From a bacterium (lineage in GTDB: Bacteria; Actinomycetota; Acidimicrobiia; Acidimicrobiales; Bin134), in NCBI GenBank assembly GCA_026708015.1, contig JAPOVT010000003.1:157228-221227 (forward strand): 64,000 bases of DNA. Reading direction: 5' to 3'. A program made the translations under genes and the position numbers. The number at the start of each line of letters is the position of its first letter. The first letter of the stretch is position 1. This document shows positions 23,309 to 30,994 of this stretch, piece after piece. A model generated the notes under the pieces. It searched no databases and was not told the origin of the DNA. It saw only the letters and a list, made by a program, of their open reading frames with translations.

Positions 23309-26014
23309 ATGGAAGCCAGCAGCCAGGGTCACCAAAACCAGGACATCGAGTCTCTGATTGCCACCAGTCCATGGCCGGAGGACGCCCGTTCCCTCATCGA
23401 CGCTCTCGGTATCACCGACGAGCGCCGGGCCCGGGCGGCGGCCATGCTGGCCGGAGCTTCTCGCAGCATGAGCAAGGCGGTGCGGCGCGATCCCAGTCTG
23501 CTCGGAGTGCTCGACCCGCCCGCCGACTTTGCCACCGAGAAAATCTCGCTGACCGCCCCCGACGACGATGATGCCCTCGACGGCCTGCGGCGGTGGAAGC
23601 GGCGCCAGCTTCTGCGTATCGCGCTGCGCGATCTGCTGGGCGAGGCCGACCTGGCCACCGTGGGCCGGGAACTGTCGCTGTTGGCCGACGCTTGTTTCGT
23701 CCGCGCCTTGGAGATCGCCGACGAAGGACCGCCGTTGGCCATCATCGGGATGGGCAAGCTGGGCGGCAACGAGCTGAACTACGCCAGCGATGTCGACATC
23801 GTCTTCGCCCACGAGGGCGACTCCACCGCAGCCGCCCGTCGAGCCCGGAAAGTGCTGGACATCCTCACCGCGTTCACCCCCGAGGGGCAGGTGTACCGGG
23901 TGGACATCGAGTTGCGGCCCGAAGGAGGCGCTGGAGCGCTGAGCCGCACTCCGGAAGCGTTCGGAACCTACTTCGATCGCTGGGCGGTGTCCTGGGAGCG
24001 CCAAGCCTACATAAAAACCCGGTTGTCAGCCGGTGACCCCGAGTTGGGCAACGCCTTCTTTGATGCCATCAAGCCCGGGGTTTGGGGTGAGAACTTGGAA
24101 GCCGACACCGTGCCCCACCTTCGCGCCCTGAAGCTGCGGGTGGAGGAGTCGGCCAAGCTGAAGGGCGACCGGGAGCTCAAGAAGGGCCCCGGTGGGCTCC
24201 GGGACATCGAGTTCACCGTGCAGCTCTTGCAGCTGGTCCACGGCCGCACCGACCCCACCATCCGCTCCCCCAACACCCTCACTGCTCTCCGCCAGCTCAG
24301 CTGGGGGGAGTACATCGACCATGCCGATGCGGTTCATTTCACCACCGCCTACATTCACCTGCGCACCGTGGAGCACCGGGTGCAGCTCCGCGACGAGCGC
24401 CAGACCCACGAGCTGCCCACCGCCGACGCCGACCGGGAGTGGGCGGCCCGAGCATCCGGCTTCGAAAGCCTGGACGCATTCCAGGAATCCCACACCCGCC
24501 ATCAGACCTCGGTCCGGGAGATCCACCAGCGGATCTTCTACCGTCAAACCCTCGACCGGATGCACGAGACCGGACTGGTGAGCGAGCTGCTTCCCGATCA
24601 CCTCGGACAATTGGGCTTCGCCGATCCCGATCGGGCCGCCGCCACCATCGAGCGCCTCACCGAGAACCTCGGCCGTCGGGCCAACGTGATGCAGCAGGTT
24701 CTGGTCATCATGGTGGAGGCCCTGGCCACCACCCCCGATCCCGACCTGGGGTTGGTCCGCCTGGCATGGCTTTTGGACGGCTCCTTCCGGGTCGGCACCA
24801 TCCTCCCGGTGCTGCGCGACTCCCCCATTGCCATCAGCGACATCGCCCGGCTGTTGGGATCGAGCCGAGTGGCCGCGGGATGGATGCGCAACCACCCGGA
24901 GTTCGCCCGCTCGCTGATGAACCCCGAGGAGCTGGCCCATGCCCGCACTGCGGAAGCCCTGGTTGCCGAGGCCACCGAGGCCATGCAGTCAGCCGCTGGC
25001 GATCACGACCTCCAGATGGCCGAGCTGCGGCGGTTCGTGCGGCGCGAGCAGCTTCGGGTGGCGGCCCGAGACATCCTGGGGCTGGCCTCGATCATCGAGA
25101 TTCCCCAGGAGCTGACCCTTATCGCCGACGCCGCGGTGGCGGCCGCCGTCGACTCGCTGGCCCCAGAGGTGCCCTTCGCCGTGATCGGAATGGGGCGCTA
25201 TGGGGGCCTCGACCTTTCCTATGCCTCTGATCTGGATGTGATCTTCGTGTACGAGGGGGCAGGCTCTGATGACGCCAGGGCGGCAAACCGCGCCGCCCGG
25301 GGCCTGCTCAAAGAGATCGGGGCTCAAACCGCCGAAGGCCGAGCCTGGGAGATTGACGCGCGGTTGCGCCCTGAAGGCGAGAACGGACAGCTCGCCCGAT
25401 CGCTGGAGGGGTACCAACGGTATTACGAGGAACGGGGTCAGCTATGGGAGCGCCAGTCTCTGCTCAAACGCCGCTTCGTGGCGGGAGACGACGATCTGGG
25501 AAACCGATTTCTCCAGTTGGCCGACAAGTGGTGCTACCAGCCCGACTTCAGCGATACCGAGGCTGATGAGATCCGCGCCATGAAGCGCCGCATCGAAGCT
25601 GAGCGGCTGGGCACCGGCAGCAAGGCCCGGGACGTGAAGCTCGGCGCGGGCGGGCTCAGCGACATCGAGTTCACCGTGCAGCTCATGCAGCTTCAGCACG
25701 GATTCGGAAGGACTTCGATCCGCGACAACCGCACGCTGCCCGCGCTGGCCGGTCTGTCGGAGCACAACCTGCTGGACATCGGCGACCGGGCCACCCTGGA
25801 TGTGGGCTATCGCTTCTGCCAGCGGTTCCGCAACGCCCGCTACCACCTCTCAGGACTCTCTTCAGACGTGTTCCCCGATGACGACCATGAAGAACTGTTG
25901 CTGGCCCGACGACTCGGCTATCCCAGCAACCGGGACTTAGAAGCCGACTACCAGGAGATCACCGACGCCGTTCGAGAAGTAACCGACCGGCTGCTCTACG
26001 GAGAGTCTGACTGA
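23309..26014 (+). CDS. glnE: Bifunctional glutamine synthetase adenylyltransferase/deadenylylase
   Basis: Controls GlnA activity by adding or removing AMP at its regulatory Tyr. The 901 residues hold two homologous nucleotidyltransferase domains. The first has GMGKLGGNELNYASDVDIVF (about 149-168, deadenylylase); the second has GMGRYGGLDLSYASDLDVIF (about 628-647, adenylylase). Each is followed by a helical GlnD-type domain with the LGAGGLSDIEFTVQL or KGPGGLRDIEFTVQL motif. Slightly shorter than E. coli GlnE (946). It is a single gene, and its end overlaps the convergent XDH-like gene by 19 bp. Confidence 0.97.
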   Translation: MEASSQGHQNQDIESLIATSPWPEDARSLIDALGITDERRARAAAMLAGASRSMSKAVRRDPSLLGVLDPPADFATEKISLTAPDDDDALDGLRRWKRRQLLRIALRDLLGEADLATVGRELSLLADACFVRALEIADEGPPLAIIGMGKLGGNELNYASDVDIVFAHEGDSTAAARRARKVLDILTAFTPEGQVYRVDIELRPEGGAGALSRTPEAFGTYFDRWAVSWERQAYIKTRLSAGDPELGNAFFDAIKPGVWGENLEADTVPHLRALKLRVEESAKLKGDRELKKGPGGLRDIEFTVQLLQLVHGRTDPTIRSPNTLTALRQLSWGEYIDHADAVHFTTAYIHLRTVEHRVQLRDERQTHELPTADADREWAARASGFESLDAFQESHTRHQTSVREIHQRIFYRQTLDRMHETGLVSELLPDHLGQLGFADPDRAAATIERLTENLGRRANVMQQVLVIMVEALATTPDPDLGLVRLAWLLDGSFRVGTILPVLRDSPIAISDIARLLGSSRVAAGWMRNHPEFARSLMNPEELAHARTAEALVAEATEAMQSAAGDHDLQMAELRRFVRREQLRVAARDILGLASIIEIPQELTLIADAAVAAAVDSLAPEVPFAVIGMGRYGGLDLSYASDLDVIFVYEGAGSDDARAANRAARGLLKEIGAQTAEGRAWEIDARLRPEGENGQLARSLEGYQRYYEERGQLWERQSLLKRRFVAGDDDLGNRFLQLADKWCYQPDFSDTEADEIRAMKRRIEAERLGTGSKARDVKLGAGGLSDIEFTVQLMQLQHGFGRTSIRDNRTLPALAGLSEHNLLDIGDRATLDVGYRFCQRFRNARYHLSGLSSDVFPDDDHEELLLARRLGYPSNRDLEADYQEITDAVREVTDRLLYGESD

Positions 26015-27552
26015 GCATCCAGCCGACCTGTTGGCCAGTCGGGGGGATGGCCGGCGGCCTGCCAGGTGGCTGCGGCCACGGCGGCGAACACGGCGTCGGA
26101 GCAGTTGACGGGCGGGCCGTCGGACGGCTCGATCTCCACCTCGACCGGGGGCATCCGAGATGCGGGCACGACGCCGAAAGAGCGGATAGTGAGGTCGTGG
26201 ACCTCGCCGTCGGGGCCGACGGTGAGCGCCTCGGAGGCCACCCAGCTATAGGCCATATGCGCGGCGCCGATGCAATAGGAGCGCAACACGATCTCATCCA
26301 GCGGTTCGCCGCCGTACGCCTGAATCCGCAGGCTGCCTCCATTCCACTCGGCTCGGGCCGAGCCCCCGCCCGGAGAGGTGATCGGCTGAAAGCCATCGCC
26401 CAACGCGCTCAGCGCTACGGCGGCCTCAACCCATCCTGCACCCCGAATGGCGACCGAGGTGGGAGGTCCGGCGATGTCTGCTTCTTCTACCGTCAGGGCA
26501 GAGGAAACCGACGCGACGGCATCGGCCACCCCCGGCGTGCGCACTACCCGAACCACCCCTTGGCCATCGGCGTTGATCCCAATGGCCACCGGCGGGCGTT
26601 TGGGACCGTGCCGAACACAGTCCTCACGCGACCACAGCACCCGAACCGGACGGCCGTGCTCATCGGCCAGCTGGCGGGCGATTGCCGGAAGCGGTGACAC
26701 CACCTTGGCCCCGAACGCACCGCCGTTGGCCAGGGGACTGGCTGGCTCACCGCCGGGTGCGCACCACGAGGCGTCGGTCTCCAGATAGGCGGGCTCCACC
26801 CAGGAGGTGCGAAGTCGAACCGCCCAGTCACCGTCGGGGAATTCCAGGGGCATGGGCCGATCATCGGGGGTGCGGCGGCCTTGCACTTTGCCGGCCACCG
26901 CTCGGGCCTCGGCCACCGTCTCCCCCAGTGCCCAACCACCCTTGCCGTCGGACAACGCCACCAGCGCCCCCTCGGGCACGGTGTCGTCGGCAAAGCCGCC
27001 TTCCCCCAACGACACAGCAGTCCCAACCTCCTGAGGCACTCCGCCCTCCAATTCGGCTCGTTGGGCAGCGGCGGCCCAATCCCGATCGGAAACGGCCATG
27101 CCAAAGCCTTCCCAGGCTTCCAGGATGGTCTGCCAACCGGTGCAGCGGCACAGATGGGCGGCCAACGCCGTGGCCGCGGATGAGCGGAGGCGTTCCGGGT
27201 CGGCGCGGGCATCCAGGCCGGCCAGACGCATGACGATGCCGGGGGTGCAAAAGCCGCACTGGCTGGCCCCGGCGGCGCAGAAGGCCTCGCCCCAGCAGGC
27301 CCGAGTCTCTTCCGGCAGGCCGGCCAAGGTGGTGATCGCCCGTCCCGCCACCCGGCGAGCGGGCGTAACACACGACACCCGGGGCTTCCCGTTCACCCAG
27401 ACCGTGCAGCAGCCGCATTGCCCTTGGGGGCTGCATCCGTCTTTCACCGAGCTGATGCCGAGTCGATCGCGCAACACCTCCATGAGCGAGGCGCCATCGT
27501 CGGGAACCTCCACAGGGTGGCCGTCTACGGTGAACTCCAATGCGGCCGCCAT
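25996..27552 (-). CDS. Compact fusion of [2Fe-2S] XDH small subunit with a reduced molybdopterin-binding domain
   Basis: 518 residues. Residues 1-160 are a xanthine-dehydrogenase-type small subunit. A plant-type ferredoxin cluster uses Cys40, Cys46, Cys49 and Cys61; the second domain shows CGFCTPG and CRCTGW. Residues ~240-510 resemble part of a molybdenum hydroxylase large subunit, with GGAFGAK (the GGGFGxK cofactor loop) and WSREDC. The normal large subunit is about 750 residues, so roughly half is missing. The reading frame is intact. Downstream of the Fe-S carrier gene (13 bp), probably the same operon. Activity uncertain: it may need a partner or be a specialised minimal form. Confidence 0.72.
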   Translation of the reverse strand: MAAALEFTVDGHPVEVPDDGASLMEVLRDRLGISSVKDGCSPQGQCGCCTVWVNGKPRVSCVTPARRVAGRAITTLAGLPEETRACWGEAFCAAGASQCGFCTPGIVMRLAGLDARADPERLRSSAATALAAHLCRCTGWQTILEAWEGFGMAVSDRDWAAAAQRAELEGGVPQEVGTAVSLGEGGFADDTVPEGALVALSDGKGGWALGETVAEARAVAGKVQGRRTPDDRPMPLEFPDGDWAVRLRTSWVEPAYLETDASWCAPGGEPASPLANGGAFGAKVVSPLPAIARQLADEHGRPVRVLWSREDCVRHGPKRPPVAIGINADGQGVVRVVRTPGVADAVASVSSALTVEEADIAGPPTSVAIRGAGWVEAAVALSALGDGFQPITSPGGGSARAEWNGGSLRIQAYGGEPLDEIVLRSYCIGAAHMAYSWVASEALTVGPDGEVHDLTIRSFGVVPASRMPPVEVEIEPSDGPPVNCSDAVFAAVAAATWQAAGHPPDWPTGRLDAQSDSP

Positions 27553-27565
27553 TCGCGGCGTTGAA

Positions 27566-27892
27566 TTAGCTGAAGCTCTGGCCGCAGCCGCAGGTGCGCT
27601 GAGCGTTGGGGTTGGTGATGGAAAACCCCGCGTCGGTCAGACCGTCTTTGTAGTCGAGAACCGCGCCTTCCAGCAGGGCCGCGCTGGAGGAGTCGACCAC
27701 TACCTTGACATCGCCGAACAGAACTTCGTTGTCTTCGGCGCCGATATCAGCGTCGAAGTACATCTCGTAGTTGAAGCCTGAGCAACCGCCAGGGCGAACC
27801 GCCACCCGCAGGGCCAGCTCTTCATCGTCGGTCTGCTCCTGGCGGACCAGGTCTCCGACTTTGCTGGTTGCTGCGTTTGTGAGTGTGATCAC
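27566..27892 (-). CDS. A-type iron-sulfur carrier (IscA/ErpA/SufA family)
   Basis: Delivers Fe-S clusters to target enzymes. 108 residues with the three conserved cysteines: GGCSGF near residue 37 and CGCGQSF at the C-terminus. It is the first gene before the [2Fe-2S] XDH-like protein and is divergent from mrp, which points to a local Fe-S assembly function. A HesB-like member of this family can be a selenoprotein elsewhere, but here cysteine codons are used. ErpA or IscA subtype not assigned. Confidence 0.9.
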   Translation of the reverse strand: MITLTNAATSKVGDLVRQEQTDDEELALRVAVRPGGCSGFNYEMYFDADIGAEDNEVLFGDVKVVVDSSSAALLEGAVLDYKDGLTDAGFSITNPNAQRTCGCGQSFS

Positions 27893-27967
27893 ACGCTTCT
27901 CCCTATCCGGTTCTGCGAACGAGTGTAAGTCTACCCGCAGGCTTGGCCCGTATACATACCCGATAGC

Positions 27968-29167
27968 ATGACCACCGTGAGCGTTGGAACCGCCGCGGAC
28001 TTGCCGACGGTTGACGATGTGATGGCCGTGCTACGCGGGGTGATCGACCCCGAGCTGGGCACCGACATCGTTGATTTGGGCATGGCCCGGCGCGCGGTGG
28101 TCAATCCCGACGGCTTGGTCGAGGTAACGGTGGCCCTCACCACCTCGGGATGTCCGCTGCGGGCCCAGATCCAGCGAGACGTTCGCAGCCGGGTGGGCGG
28201 GCTACCCGGTGTGGAGAAGGTAAAGATCCACTGGAGAGAGTTGACCCAAGATGAGAAGGCGGCGGCCATGGCCAAGGCCCGGTTCAACGTCTCCCAGAAC
28301 GCTCCTGTCACCGCAGTGCCCCCGACTGCCAAGGTCGTGATGGTGGCGTCGGGCAAAGGCGGGGTGGGCAAGTCGACCATCACGGTGAACCTGGCCGCCG
28401 AATTGGCCCGCCGGGGCATGCGGGTCGGGGTGATGGACGCCGACATCTGGGGCTATTCGGTACCCCGGATGCTGGGGGTTGAAGGCCGTCTGTCCGGCGC
28501 CGAAGACGAGAAGAAGATCGTCCCCAACGAGAAGCAGGTGGGCGAGGGTGTACTCGAAGTGGTGTCGATGGGGTTCCTGGTCGATCGGGAGGAGACCGCG
28601 CTGATGTGGCGAGGGCTCATTTTGAACCGGGCCGTCCAGCACTTTCTTGAAGATGTGCGCTGGGGACCGGTGGATTACCTGCTGATCGACATGCCCCCGG
28701 GCACCGGCGACGTGCAGATGGGCATCGCCAAGATGCTCCCCCAAGCTGAGATGATGGTGGTGACCACTCCGGCTCGCAGTGCCCAGAAAGTGGCCACTCG
28801 TGTGGCCTCGATGGGGCGGTCCAACTATCTCCGGATCGTCGGGGTGATTGAGAACATGAGCGCGTTCGTGGCCCCCGACGGGGAGTGTTACGAGATATTC
28901 GGCCAGGGAGGCGGTCAAGAGTTGGCTGATGAGCTGGGTGTGCCGCTGCTGGGCCAGGTGCCCATCGACGGCTCGGTGGCCTCCGGTGGCGACGACGGGG
29001 CCCCCGTTGTGCTGGAGGAAATCCCCGGTGCGGCCGGTAATGCATTGCGAGCGGTGGCCGACCGCCTGCTGGAAGAGGTCCCTCCGGTGGACATGGCCAG
29101 CTGCACGGCGCGGATTTTTGAAGCCGCCGAGCAGGCTCTAGCCAATCTCGACATCGTCTCTTCATAG
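27968..29167 (+). CDS. mrp: Mrp/ApbC-type P-loop Fe-S cluster carrier with N-terminal MIP18 domain
   Basis: An ATP-dependent Fe-S cluster carrier/scaffold. 399 residues: an N-terminal MIP18/DUF59 domain (about 10-90, with GVIDPELGTDIVDLGM), then a deviant Walker A GKGGVGKST (about 129-137), DADIWGYSVPRMLG, and VDYLLIDMPPGTGDVQ. The typical CxxC near the C-terminus of many Mrp proteins is not obvious. It is divergent from the A-type carrier gene and followed after 9 bp by fxsA. Confidence 0.92.
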   Translation: MTTVSVGTAADLPTVDDVMAVLRGVIDPELGTDIVDLGMARRAVVNPDGLVEVTVALTTSGCPLRAQIQRDVRSRVGGLPGVEKVKIHWRELTQDEKAAAMAKARFNVSQNAPVTAVPPTAKVVMVASGKGGVGKSTITVNLAAELARRGMRVGVMDADIWGYSVPRMLGVEGRLSGAEDEKKIVPNEKQVGEGVLEVVSMGFLVDREETALMWRGLILNRAVQHFLEDVRWGPVDYLLIDMPPGTGDVQMGIAKMLPQAEMMVVTTPARSAQKVATRVASMGRSNYLRIVGVIENMSAFVAPDGECYEIFGQGGGQELADELGVPLLGQVPIDGSVASGGDDGAPVVLEEIPGAAGNALRAVADRLLEEVPPVDMASCTARIFEAAEQALANLDIVSS

Positions 29168-29176
29168 GATTCCACC

Positions 29177-29605
29177 GTGCTGGTATGGCTGGTCCTACTG
29201 TTCATCGCGGTGCCGCTGGTCGAGCTGTACGTGATTGTGGAGACGGCCAGAAGCATCGGGACGCTGGAAACCATCGGCTTGTTAATCTTGGTCAGCGTTG
29301 TCGGCGCGTGGATGGTGAAGGCTCAGGGGCTGGCGGTGCTCTGGCGGGTCCGGAGCAAGCTGGCTGAGGGCCTGATGCCGGGCCGGGAATTGGTGGATGG
29401 GGCCTTGGTGCTGCTGGCCGGGGCGCTCATGCTCACGCCCGGGTTCGTGACCGACGCCATCGGATTGTTGCTGTTGTTCCCGCCCACTCGGATGGCAATC
29501 CGCCCGTTCATCATTCGCCGCTTCCGCCACCGCGTCACCTACTACGGTCCCGGAGACAGCGGTCCGGGCACCATTCACGACACCGATCTGGCCGACGGCG
29601 ATTAA
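29177..29605 (+). CDS. fxsA: FxsA family membrane protein
   Basis: A 142-residue inner-membrane protein with about three hydrophobic segments (2-22, 28-48, 76-100) and the family pattern LLFIAVPLVELYVIVETAR, GAWMVKAQG, then ALMLTPGFVTDAIGLLLLFPPTR. FxsA influences phage exclusion in E. coli; its molecular role is otherwise unclear. GTG start 9 bp after mrp. The tail is Gly/Asp rich. Confidence 0.88.
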   Translation: MLVWLVLLFIAVPLVELYVIVETARSIGTLETIGLLILVSVVGAWMVKAQGLAVLWRVRSKLAEGLMPGRELVDGALVLLAGALMLTPGFVTDAIGLLLLFPPTRMAIRPFIIRRFRHRVTYYGPGDSGPGTIHDTDLADGD

Positions 29606-29629
29606 TCGGCTACAGATGACGGCCGATTA
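29603..29629 (+). terminator. 8-bp hairpin after fxsA
   Basis: TAATCGGC (29603-29610, including the fxsA stop) and GCCGATTA (29622-29629) pair perfectly around an 11-nt loop. There is no T-run, so termination strength is uncertain. Confidence 0.5.
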
Positions 29630-29635
29630 GCAGAG

Positions 29636-29744
29636 CCATACGCTGAGGGCCGTGAAACCTCCCCCGGTGGATGTGGGGGCCTTGCCCTCGCTCACGATCC
29701 AGGAGACCATACGCTGAAGCCCGTGAGACCTCCCTCGGTGGACG
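29636..29744. repeat. Imperfect tandem duplication over the selA start
   Basis: A 38-bp block at 29636-29673 recurs at 29707-29744 (period 71, 5 mismatches). The right copy includes the selA GTG and first codons. The left copy carries an equivalent GTG with 21 codons ending in TGA at 29715-29717, an upstream decoy frame resembling the SelA N-terminus. Confidence 0.85.
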
Positions 29745-30994
29745 CTTTGGCCCGGTCGTTGGCAGACACCGGGCTGCCCCACCCCCTGTTGGTGGACGCT
29801 GCCCGGGCGGCAATCGCCGACGGCGACCCTGAAGGGGTGGAGGAGCGAGCCCGGCGCCACGCCCAGGCCGCGGCACGGGCATTGCTTCAGCCGGTGGTGA
29901 ACGCCACCGGGGTTTTGCTGCACACCAACCTGGGGAGGGCGCCGCTGGCGGTGGCGGTCGAAGCGGCGTATGCCAATCTCGAATTGGATCTGTCCTCGGG
30001 GCGGCGAGGTTCTCGTCACGCCCATGCCGCCGCCTTGCTGGCCCGACTGTGCGAAGCAGAGGACGCCATCGTCGTGAACAACGGGGCGTCGGCCGTGCTG
30101 TTGGTATTGGCTGCCTTGTCCACTGGCCGGGGCGCGGCAGTGTCTCGGGGCGAGCTGGTGGAGATCGGCGGAGGATTCCGAGTGCCGGACGTCATGGAGC
30201 AGTCCGGAGCCCGGCTGGTTGAGGTGGGCACCACCAACCGCACTCGACTGGCTGATTTTGCATCGGCAGTGGAAAACCCGGCCAACGACACCGCCCTCGC
30301 CCTGAAGGTACACCAATCCAACTACCGCATCGTGGGGTTCACCGAACACGTAACCGTGGCCGAGATGTCCACCCTCAACGTCCCGGTGGTGGCCGATATC
30401 GGGTCGGGGCTGGTGGATGCCGCTTGCCCTTGGTTAGACGACGGCCCGCCGTCGTGGCTAGCGGGCGAGCCCGCGGCCCGGCAGACTTTGGGCGACGGGG
30501 CGGCGCTGGTCACGTTCTCGGGCGACAAGCTGTTCGGAGGTCCCCAGGCCGGGATCATCGCCGGGCGAGCCGACTTGGTGAGGCGATGCGCCCAGCACCC
30601 CCTGGCTCGGGCGCTGAGACCGGGCAGCCTGGTGTTGAGTGCCCTCCAACAGGTGGCCTTGGCCTATTTGCGGCGAGATGGGCAGGCCATCGACTTCTGG
30701 CGGATGGCGTCGCTAGCCACCGCCGACCTGAAAATCCGGGTTCAAGCGGTGGTGTCGGAGTCAGGCGCCGGGGAGGCAGCACAGATGGCGTCGGTGCCCG
30801 GTGGCGGCACGCTTCCCGGGACAGAGATCGACTCGTGCGGCGTGGTGCTGGACGGCGATTGCACGGCTCCCTTGCGCGCCGGATCGCCCCCGATCATCGC
30901 CCGAGTGAGCGACGACCGAACGTGGCTCGACCTGCGGACGGTGGCCCCCGATGATGACCGCTACGTGATCGCCGCCCTGAAGGCTCTTGGGTGA
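29723..30994 (+). CDS. selA: L-seryl-tRNA(Sec) selenium transferase
   Basis: A PLP enzyme that converts Ser-tRNA(Sec) to Sec-tRNA(Sec) using selenophosphate. 423 residues. The N-terminal tRNA-binding helical part is followed by NATGVLLHTNLGRAPL and the PLP lysine at about 269 in FSGDKLFGGPQAGII. GTG start; the end overlaps selB by 4 nt (GTGA). SelA is slightly shorter than E. coli SelA (463). With tRNA-Sec at 14926 and selB it gives most of the Sec pathway; selD is not in the window. Confidence 0.95.
   Translation: MRPPSVDALARSLADTGLPHPLLVDAARAAIADGDPEGVEERARRHAQAAARALLQPVVNATGVLLHTNLGRAPLAVAVEAAYANLELDLSSGRRGSRHAHAAALLARLCEAEDAIVVNNGASAVLLVLAALSTGRGAAVSRGELVEIGGGFRVPDVMEQSGARLVEVGTTNRTRLADFASAVENPANDTALALKVHQSNYRIVGFTEHVTVAEMSTLNVPVVADIGSGLVDAACPWLDDGPPSWLAGEPAARQTLGDGAALVTFSGDKLFGGPQAGIIAGRADLVRRCAQHPLARALRPGSLVLSALQQVALAYLRRDGQAIDFWRMASLATADLKIRVQAVVSESGAGEAAQMASVPGGGTLPGTEIDSCGVVLDGDCTAPLRAGSPPIIARVSDDRTWLDLRTVAPDDDRYVIAALKALG

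Noticed and set aside
27566..27892. HesB-like selenoprotein (suggested by nearby Sec genes)
   Set aside because: All three motif cysteines are encoded by ordinary Cys codons and no in-frame TGA is present.
29652..29717. Selenoprotein candidate: short frame upstream of selA ending in TGA
   Set aside because: It is a degenerate copy of the selA start; reading through the TGA meets another TGA three codons later, and no redox motif is present.
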